11,141 nucleotides of DNA, taken from the NCBI GenBank assembly GCA_964635545.1, contig CAZWOA010000092.1, forward strand, positions 1 through 11,141, in the 5' to 3' direction. The position numbers were made by a program, and so were the translations under genes. The notes below the pieces were generated by a model. It saw only the letters and a program-made list of their open reading frames with translations, had not been told where the DNA came from and searched no databases. Of the stretch, positions 6,926 to 11,141 are shown piece by piece (position 1 is the first letter of the stretch; each line of letters starts with the position of its first letter). The stretch comes from JAGPIS01 sp964635545 (GTDB lineage Bacteria > Bacteroidota > Bacteroidia > Bacteroidales > Marinilabiliaceae).

Positions 6926-6959
6926 CAACAGTAAACGGTTCAAAAAACCTTTACTGTTG
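6926..6959 (+). promoter_or_regulatory. long hairpin / inverted repeat between trpA and hisH
   Basis: Arms 6926-6940 and 6946-6959 pair over 14 bp (CAACAGTAAA, one bulged C at 6936, then GGTT) around a 5-base loop of CAAAA. It ends 20 bases before the hisH ATG. No T-run follows on the + strand, so it does not look like an intrinsic terminator. It could be an mRNA processing or stability element at the trp-his boundary, a protein-binding operator, or a barrier that tunes hisH translation. A weak -7-like TATATTTA lies at 6902-6909, but no TTG is found at the right distance upstream of it. Confidence 0.6.
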
Positions 6960-6979
6960 CACAACATTACCATTACTAA

Positions 6980-7579
6980 ATGAAAATAGTAATCATAAAA
7001 TATAATGCCGGCAATATCGGCTCGGTCAGTAACGCCCTCCATCGACTTGGTTATCAACCCATTATCACCGATAACGAGGCAGAAATACGCTTGGCCGACA
7101 AGGTGATATTTCCGGGAGTTGGTGAGGCTGCATCAACAATGAAATACCTGAGTGACAGAGGTCTAGACACTATTATTAAATCATTAACCCAGCCGGTACT
7201 CGGCATCTGCCTTGGCATGCAATTGATGTGCAGTCACTCTCAAGAGGGTGACACACAATGTCTTGGTGTTTTCGACATGCCTGTAGTTAAGTTCCAACTA
7301 CCTGACACACAGCCCAATTTTAAGATTCCGCATATCGGCTGGAACTCCATCAGCAATAACAAATCGCCTCTATTGAATAATATCAAAGAGGGCAGTTATG
7401 TTTACTTTGTGCACAGTTTTTATGTGCCATTAAGCGGGCATACAATTGCCGAAACCGACTATATTGCGCCCTTCAGTGCTGCGCTTAGAAAAGACAACTT
7501 CTATGCAACCCAGTTTCACCCCGAGAAGAGTGGTGACATTGGCGAGCAGATTTTGAAGAATTTTATCGTATCAACCTAA
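6980..7579 (+). CDS. hisH: imidazole glycerol phosphate synthase glutaminase subunit (HisH), 199 aa
   Basis: HisH hydrolyses glutamine and sends ammonia through the HisF barrel, where it is used to make imidazole glycerol phosphate and AICAR from PRFAR. Class I amidotransferase motifs are present: KYNAGNIGSV (7-16), FPGVGEA (44-50), GICLGMQ (75-81) with catalytic Cys77, and QFHPEKS (178-184) with His180 and Glu182. The N-terminal block and length separate it from TrpG, the other glutaminase here. It is the first gene of the his block, 15 bp before hisA. Its partner hisF lies one gene further on. There is no His-rich leader ORF in the 125 bp before it. Confidence 0.95.
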   Translation: MKIVIIKYNAGNIGSVSNALHRLGYQPIITDNEAEIRLADKVIFPGVGEAASTMKYLSDRGLDTIIKSLTQPVLGICLGMQLMCSHSQEGDTQCLGVFDMPVVKFQLPDTQPNFKIPHIGWNSISNNKSPLLNNIKEGSYVYFVHSFYVPLSGHTIAETDYIAPFSAALRKDNFYATQFHPEKSGDIGEQILKNFIVST

Positions 7580-7594
7580 ACCATAAATAATAAA

Positions 7595-8326
7595 GTGAAC
7601 AGTAAAATAGAGATAATTCCGGCCATAGATATTATTGGAGGCAAGTGCGTCAGGCTTAGTCAGGGCGATTACTCGAGTAAGATAATCTACAATGAGGACC
7701 CGCTTGAGGCCGCCAAAGAGTTTGAATATCACGGCATTACCCGTCTCCACCTGGTGGATCTCGACGGAGCAAAAGCCGGAAGAATCATCAACTATAAAGT
7801 ACTCGAAAACATTGCGACGAAAACTAAACTCACAATCGATTTTGGAGGCGGACTGAAGAGTAACGACGACCTGAAAATCGCTTTTGAGAGCGGTGCTGCA
7901 ATGATTACAGGCGGAAGCATAGCGGTGAAGGATCCAAAGCAGTTTACCGAGTGGCTGCATAAATATGGAGCCGACAAAATAATACTGGGTGCCGATGCAA
8001 AAGATGGCCACATAGCCATTACAGGCTGGACAGAATCGACCACCGACGAGCTGATTCCGTTCATCAAAAAATATATTGATGCGGGAGTTAAAAAGGTGAT
8101 TTGCACCGATATAAGTCGCGACGGAATGCTACAAGGCCCCGCCACCGAATTGTACCGCAACATACTTGATGCAGTTGCGGGAACACACCTTATTGCCAGC
8201 GGTGGCATATCGGGAATTAACGACATTGAAGCATTGATTACCAACAACATACCGGGAGTGATAATTGGGAAAGCAATATACGAAGGAAGAATAAAACTTA
8301 CTGAACTGAAACGGTTCCTAACATAA
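7595..8326 (+). CDS. hisA: ProFAR isomerase (HisA), 243 aa, GTG start
   Basis: HisA isomerises ProFAR to PRFAR, a chemistry equivalent to TrpF on a related barrel. It has the duplicated half-barrel pattern of the HisA/HisF family: IIPAIDIIGGKCVRLSQGDY (7-26) with catalytic Asp12, IDFGGGLKS (81-89), LGADAKDG (131-138) with Asp134 as the likely second catalytic acid, CTDISRDGMLQGP (170-182) and ASGGISG (201-207). The start is GTG at 7595. No in-frame ATG lies between it and the hisH stop at 7577-7579, and a later start would remove the first barrel strand. Since a standard TrpF is also encoded, this is most likely a dedicated HisA. Confidence 0.94.
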   Translation: MNSKIEIIPAIDIIGGKCVRLSQGDYSSKIIYNEDPLEAAKEFEYHGITRLHLVDLDGAKAGRIINYKVLENIATKTKLTIDFGGGLKSNDDLKIAFESGAAMITGGSIAVKDPKQFTEWLHKYGADKIILGADAKDGHIAITGWTESTTDELIPFIKKYIDAGVKKVICTDISRDGMLQGPATELYRNILDAVAGTHLIASGGISGINDIEALITNNIPGVIIGKAIYEGRIKLTELKRFLT

Positions 8327-8334
8327 AAACTACT

Positions 8335-9093
8335 ATGCTTGCCAAAAGAATAATTCCATGCCTCGATATTAAGGACGGCAAAACAGTTAAGGGCATCAAC
8401 TTCGTGAATATCAAGGAGGTGGGCGACCCCATAGAGCTTGCGGCCTGGTATGCCGAACAGGGAGCCGATGAACTTGTGTTTCTCGATATCACCGCATCGC
8501 ACGAGGGACGCAAAACATTCTCGGGACTCGTGAAACGTATTGCTGCCGAGATAAATATACCATTTACAGTGGGTGGCGGAATTTCAGAAATTGCCGATGC
8601 AGGTTTGCTACTGGATGCCGGTGCCGATAAGGTGAGCATAAACTCATCGGCAGTACGTAATCCACAGTTAATAAGCGATTTAGCCAAAAATTTCGGGTCG
8701 CAGTTTGTGGTGGCTGCCATCGATGCCATTCAAGATGAGGCAACACGCAAATGGGAAGTAACCATCAACGGAGGGCGCATAAAAACTGGCAAAGACCTGT
8801 TTGAATGGGCAAAAGAGGCACAGGACGGTGGCGCAGGCGAGATTCTTTTCACCAGCATGAACCACGATGGCGTGAAGCAAGGATTTGCCAATGAAGCACT
8901 TGCACAGTTAGGATCAATACTCACAATCCCCGTTATTGCCTCGGGAGGAGCCGGGTCGATGGAGCATTTCAAAGATGCATTCATAATGGGTAAGGCCGAC
9001 GCAGCCCTTGCCGCAAGCGTGTTTCACTATCACGAGATAATGATTCCGGAATTAAAGAACTATCTGAAAAACAACAACATACCAGTTAGATAA
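8335..9093 (+). CDS. hisF: imidazole glycerol phosphate synthase cyclase subunit (HisF), 252 aa
   Basis: HisF is the barrel subunit that uses ammonia from HisH to cyclise PRFAR to imidazole glycerol phosphate, releasing AICAR to purine synthesis. MLAKRIIPCLDIKDGKTVKG (1-20) contains Asp11 and VVAAID (125-130) contains Asp130. These are the catalytic aspartates at the same numbers as in the well-studied Thermotoga enzyme. The phosphate-binding TVGGGI (78-83) and SGGAGS near the C-terminus are intact. It starts 8 bp after hisA and ends 6 bp before hisIE, with no room for another promoter. Confidence 0.96.
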   Translation: MLAKRIIPCLDIKDGKTVKGINFVNIKEVGDPIELAAWYAEQGADELVFLDITASHEGRKTFSGLVKRIAAEINIPFTVGGGISEIADAGLLLDAGADKVSINSSAVRNPQLISDLAKNFGSQFVVAAIDAIQDEATRKWEVTINGGRIKTGKDLFEWAKEAQDGGAGEILFTSMNHDGVKQGFANEALAQLGSILTIPVIASGGAGSMEHFKDAFIMGKADAALAASVFHYHEIMIPELKNYLKNNNIPVR

Positions 9094-9099
9094 AAGGTT

Positions 9100-9696
9100 A
9101 TGGCAAACTTCAATAAATCAAGCGACGGACTAATTCCGGCAATAATACAGGATAACACAACATCTAAAGTGCTGATGCTCGGTTACATGAACGAAGAGGC
9201 ACTGCGTAATACCGAGGCTGAAGGCAGGGTAACATTCTTCAGTCGCTCTAAAAACAGGCTTTGGACCAAAGGCGAAGAGAGCGGTAATTTCCTCAATGTG
9301 GTGTCGATAGCCGAAGATTGCGACCAGGATGCGCTGTTGATAAAGGTGAACCCCGTAGGGCCCACATGCCACACCGGTAGCGATACGTGCTGGAACGAAA
9401 CCAACACCACCGAAGATGTGATGTTCCTGAAACAGCTACAGGATTTTATAGACCAACGCAAAAAAGAGATGCCCGAGGATAGCTACACCACATCGCTATT
9501 CAAAAAAGGGACGCGCAAAATTGCTCAAAAAGTGGGCGAAGAGGCTGTGGAGACGATTATTGGTGCAATGGCCAACGATGACGAAAACTTTATCTATGAG
9601 GGTGCCGACCTGCTATACCACCTCACCGTGCTGCTTACTCACAAGGGCTACCGCATAGAGGACCTGGCACGCGAACTGAAAAAGCGCCACAAGTAA
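9100..9696 (+). CDS. hisI: bifunctional phosphoribosyl-AMP cyclohydrolase / phosphoribosyl-ATP pyrophosphatase (HisIE), 198 aa
   Basis: This fusion carries out the second and third steps of histidine synthesis. The N-terminal HisI domain (about 1-105) has FFSRSKNRLWTKGE (46-59), the Mg-binding DCDQD (73-77), and cysteines 74, 90 and 97, whose 16/7 spacing matches the zinc ligands known for HisI. The C-terminal HisE domain (about 110-198) has the all-alpha MazG-like pattern, with SYTTSLF (128-134), KVGEEAVE (144-151) and EGADLLYH (167-174) supplying metal-binding acids. It closes the his block. hisG, hisD, hisC and hisB, needed for the remaining steps, are not in this window. Confidence 0.95.
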   Translation: MANFNKSSDGLIPAIIQDNTTSKVLMLGYMNEEALRNTEAEGRVTFFSRSKNRLWTKGEESGNFLNVVSIAEDCDQDALLIKVNPVGPTCHTGSDTCWNETNTTEDVMFLKQLQDFIDQRKKEMPEDSYTTSLFKKGTRKIAQKVGEEAVETIIGAMANDDENFIYEGADLLYHLTVLLTHKGYRIEDLARELKKRHK

Positions 9697-9697
9697 G

Positions 9698-9715
9698 TAT
9701 TTTTGGCTATTTTTG
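9698..9715 (+). promoter_or_regulatory. twin -7 elements upstream of the HD-domain gene
   Basis: Two perfect copies of TATTTTTG (TAnnTTTG type) occur at 9698-9705 and 9708-9715, ten bases apart. The second is followed by CATCC, a common look of Bacteroidetes promoters. No clear TTG lies 19-21 bases upstream of either. A transcript starting near 9720 would have a leader of about 12-15 bases before the ATG at 9732/9735. This suggests the HD-domain gene has its own promoter and is not simply the tail of the his block. Confidence 0.6.
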
Positions 9716-9731
9716 CATCCATAAATCTTCT

Positions 9732-10274
9732 ATGATGGATACGCTTCAAATAATCGGAAAATACTATACGCCGCATCAGCCGGCCTGGCATATTCTCACC
9801 ACCCACAGCCGCATGGTTACCGCTAAAGCTCTGGAGGTGGTGCAGAAACATCCGGAACTAAATGCCGATGCGCAGTTTGTTGCCGAAGCCGCAATGCTGC
9901 ACGACATTGGCATATTCCTTACCGATGCGCCCGACCTGCACTGCTTTGGCAAGCATCCTTATATTTGCCACGGATACCTGGGCCACGACATCCTTGTGAG
10001 CGAAGGCTATGCGCGTCATGCACTCGTGTGCGAGCGACATACCGGCGCGGGCCTCTCCATTGACGATATTATAGCACAAAACCTACCTATCCCCCATCGC
10101 GACATGCTTCCACAATCAATTGAGGAACAGATAATTTGCTATGCGGATAAGTTCTACAGCAAAAGTGGCGATTTAGAGAAACCCAAAACAGTTGACAAAA
10201 TAAGAAAGTCAATGCTACGTTTTGATAAAGAGCAACTAAAACGGTTCGATTATTGGAATGAGATTTTTGGATAA
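9732..10274 (+). CDS. HD-domain (HDIG) phosphohydrolase-like protein, 180 aa
   Basis: This is a single-domain HD-superfamily protein, expected to be a soluble metal-dependent phosphohydrolase. Candidate metal ligands are His25, the HDIG motif at 57-60, His80, His103 in ERHTGAG (101-107) and Asp139 in YADKFYSK (137-144). This spacing is typical of the small uncharacterised HDIG-containing proteins common in Bacteroidetes. No signal peptide, membrane helix or partner domain is visible. The start codon could be either of the two tandem ATGs at 9732 and 9735. The substrate is unknown; many relatives act on nucleotides, but nothing in the sequence decides this. It is 35 bp from hisIE with its own putative -7 elements, so a role in histidine synthesis should not be assumed. 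Confidence 0.85.
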   Translation: MMDTLQIIGKYYTPHQPAWHILTTHSRMVTAKALEVVQKHPELNADAQFVAEAAMLHDIGIFLTDAPDLHCFGKHPYICHGYLGHDILVSEGYARHALVCERHTGAGLSIDDIIAQNLPIPHRDMLPQSIEEQIICYADKFYSKSGDLEKPKTVDKIRKSMLRFDKEQLKRFDYWNEIFG

Positions 10275-10346
10275 CTATTATACATAACCAATCGCATATC
10301 AGTTTATCTCAACAAACCATACATACAAAATATTTTTACAGTTATA

Positions 10347-10703
10347 ATGACCTCCAAAAATAATAACCTCAAAGCAGTTGAAACCTTTCATCACCCTGAG
10401 TATCGCCACAACTGCGCTCAGGCAATCGTTAACAAATGGCACTCGCAGTTTGGCCTCCCCCAATCAGTTATAGATGACATGATAGCCTTTGGTGGCGGTC
10501 GCTCGCCCGAGGGGCTGTGTGGTGCCCTCTATGCCGCCGTTGAGTTACTGCCAATGGCCGACGACAAAAAACAAATTATTGATGAATTCCGCAACATAAC
10601 CGGTCAAACCAAATGCCGCGCCCTCAAATGCGACAAAAAAGTTACCTGCGAGCAATGCGTCGATATTGCCGATTCACTGATTGAGAAGGTTGTGAAGGGA
10701 TAG
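10347..10703 (+). CDS. C_GCAxxG_C_C family putative redox protein, 118 aa
   Basis: This is a small cytosolic Cys-rich protein. The conserved cysteines are Cys23 in HNCAQAI (21-27), Cys58 in GLCGALYAA (56-64) after the FGGGRS stretch (48-53), Cys90 and Cys95 in TKCRALKC (88-95), and Cys101/Cys104 in CEQC. The order NC-x2-A, FGGG, CGAL, C-x4-C matches the C_GCAxxG_C_C family (PF09719), annotated as putative redox-active and often found near electron-transfer or metal-handling genes. Its exact function is unknown. There is no signal peptide. It starts 72 bp after the HD gene; TATTTTTA at 10331-10338 is a possible -7 element but would leave almost no 5' leader. No obvious terminator follows. Confidence 0.85.
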   Translation: MTSKNNNLKAVETFHHPEYRHNCAQAIVNKWHSQFGLPQSVIDDMIAFGGGRSPEGLCGALYAAVELLPMADDKKQIIDEFRNITGQTKCRALKCDKKVTCEQCVDIADSLIEKVVKG

Positions 10704-10958
10704 GGAGAAATCCGAATAAACTAAAGAAAAGCGTTGGAAATTAGAAGGGTTTTTACGGTAATAACGTAAATTGCGTATTGGGTATTGTTTTTGGGTGAAA
10801 TCAATGATTGGGATAAGCAGTAAAATATTTTAGAGGGGATAACATCAACGAGTTTAAATCTACTTCTTATAAAACTCACCCCTATATTTCAACGCAACCT
10901 CCCTTAAGAATCAATAAAAGAAAGAGTTAACAAATCAAAGGAATAATCACTAAATCTA
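10704..10958. other. non-coding spacer between the redox protein gene and the tracrRNA
   Basis: No ORF with coding character is seen on either strand in this AT-rich stretch. Two weak inverted repeats are present. TTTACG (10752-10757) pairs with CGTAAA (10765-10770). GAGTTT (10850-10855) pairs with AAACTC (10872-10877), nested inside AGGGG (10834-10838) and CCCCT (10879-10883). Neither has a T-run, so I do not call a terminator. I see no CRISPR repeats or mobile-element ends here. Confidence 0.6.
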
Positions 10959-10988
10959 TAAAACACAAAAGGCGAGTTGCCCCGCCTT
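10959..10988 (-). terminator. intrinsic terminator of the tracrRNA
   Basis: Read on the minus strand, AAGGCGGG and CTCGCCTT form an 8-bp stem (one G-U pair) closed by a GCAA tetraloop. TTTTGTGTTTTA follows. In plus coordinates the stem arms are 10969-10976 and 10981-10988. The T-rich tail (A-rich on the plus strand, down to about 10959) makes this a good factor-independent terminator for leftward transcription. Confidence 0.82.
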
Positions 10989-11016
10989 AAATGTTTTCAC
11001 AACGGAATAATCCTTA

Positions 11017-11035
11017 TTGTGAATTGCTTTCAAAT
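11017..11035 (-). repeat. tracrRNA anti-repeat (predicts the CRISPR repeat 5' part)
   Basis: The plus-strand sequence TTGTGAATTGCTTTCAAAT should match the start of the CRISPR repeat of this locus, probably with a leading G. The array itself is not in the window and would be expected beyond cas9. The exact extent of complementarity cannot be set without the repeat. Confidence 0.7.
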
Positions 11036-11038
11036 ATG

Positions 11039-11070
11039 TTGTAAATGTAAATAATTATTATTTATTTTAA
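11039..11070 (+). promoter_or_regulatory. possible cas9 promoter
   Basis: TTG at 11039-11041 is followed after 21 bases by TATTTTAA at 11063-11070, which matches TAnnTTTG at six of eight positions. A start near 11076 would leave a leader of about 30 bases before the cas9 ATG. The whole region 11042-11100 is extremely AT-rich, so chance matches are likely. The tracrRNA promoter must lie in the same stretch on the other strand. Confidence 0.3.
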
Positions 11071-11107
11071 AAATAATTAGACAATTATTTTATTTCAACA
11101 TATTGCT

Positions 11108-11141
11108 ATGAAAAGAATATTAGGACTTGACTTAGGGACAA
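11108..11141 (+). CDS. cas9: Cas9 endonuclease, type II-C, N-terminal fragment (runs off the window)
   Basis: Only the first 11 codons are present: MKRILGLDLGT. This is the beginning of the RuvC-I motif of Cas9 (typically MK+ILGLDLGTNSIGWA), in which the Asp at residue 8 would be the first catalytic acid of the RuvC nuclease. The same DLGT start occurs in other actin-like or RNase H-fold proteins such as sugar kinases and Hsp70, so eleven residues alone would not be enough. The divergent tracrRNA directly upstream makes Cas9 much the best call. Subtype II-C is inferred from the phylum and tracrRNA form. The ATG at 11108 lacks a Shine-Dalgarno. Confidence 0.8.
   Translation, partial: MKRILGLDLGT

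Larger units (their letters stand above)
10959..11046 (-). ncRNA. tracrRNA of a type II-C CRISPR-Cas9 system
   Basis: On the minus strand the order is: an anti-repeat ending TTTGAAAGCAATTCACAA (revcomp of 11017-11034), then TAAGGATTATTCCG, in which GGA and TCC form a small nexus-like stem, then TTGTGAAAACATTT, then the GNRA-capped terminator. This is the standard tracrRNA plan of anti-repeat, nexus and terminator hairpin. The locus sits just upstream of, and divergent from, an ORF starting with the Cas9 N-terminus. The complement of the anti-repeat, TTGTGAATTGCTTTCAAAT, resembles the 5' part of the long CRISPR repeats I recall from Bacteroidales type II-C loci. The 5' end of the RNA is not determined; transcription may start anywhere from about 11045 to 11080. 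Confidence 0.82.

Noticed and set aside
6855..6979. A separate His-rich leader peptide or promoter for the his block
   Set aside because: Reading the frames in this spacer gives only a three-codon ORF (ATG at 6867) and no run of His codons. The -7-like TATATTTA at 6902 lacks a properly spaced TTG.
7792..8502. A 236-codon open frame on the minus strand
   Set aside because: It lies opposite hisA and hisF, which carry full family motifs on the + strand. Its translation shows no recognisable domain; it is a shadow of codon bias.
10834..10883. Nested inverted repeats AGGGG/CCCCT and GAGTTT/AAACTC as a terminator or mobile-element end
   Set aside because: Short arms, a large asymmetric interior, no T-run and no adjacent transposase or target duplication.

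Overview
The window reads as a chromosomal contig from a Bacteroidota (Bacteroidetes) bacterium, most likely in or near the Bacteroidales. Three signs point there. Promoter-like sites match the Bacteroidetes -33/-7 type (TTG, then TAnnTTTG). Start codons almost never have a Shine-Dalgarno sequence and are preceded by A-rich DNA. The tracrRNA-like locus at the right end resembles type II-C loci of that phylum. A run of exactly 100 N next to trpG marks a scaffold join, so this is a draft or metagenome assembly.

Layout. Positions 1-248 form a regulatory leader: a promoter (9-38), a 20-codon leader peptide carrying Trp-Trp-Trp-His-His (59-121), and a strong intrinsic terminator (156-194). This is a classic ribosome-mediated attenuator arrangement. 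It is followed by a complete tryptophan operon in the order trpE-G-D-C-F-B-A (249-6854), interrupted only by the assembly gap and a 7-bp-periodic low-complexity tract between trpG and trpD. After a 125-bp spacer with a long hairpin comes the second half of histidine synthesis, hisH-A-F-IE (6980-9696). All of these genes are on the + strand with spacings of -4 to 18 bp inside each block.

The trp genes take chorismate to tryptophan: TrpE/TrpG make anthranilate, then TrpD, TrpF, TrpC and TrpB/TrpA act in turn. HisIE, HisA and HisH/HisF turn phosphoribosyl-ATP into imidazole glycerol phosphate plus AICAR. Both routes draw on PRPP. hisG, hisD, hisC and hisB are not in the window.

The most interesting reading is that one leader peptide with consecutive Trp and His codons sits upstream of an array that makes both amino acids. 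It may be a two-amino-acid attenuator for a trp-his superoperon. The his block has no His-rich leader of its own that I can see.

Downstream are an HD-domain (HDIG) hydrolase gene with its own -7 elements and a small Cys-rich C_GCAxxG_C_C-family protein, both of unknown function. The last 180 bases hold a minus-strand tracrRNA (anti-repeat, nexus-like hairpin, GNRA-capped terminator) divergent from the first 11 codons of a probable type II-C cas9, which runs off the window. The CRISPR array and the rest of cas9 would lie to the right.
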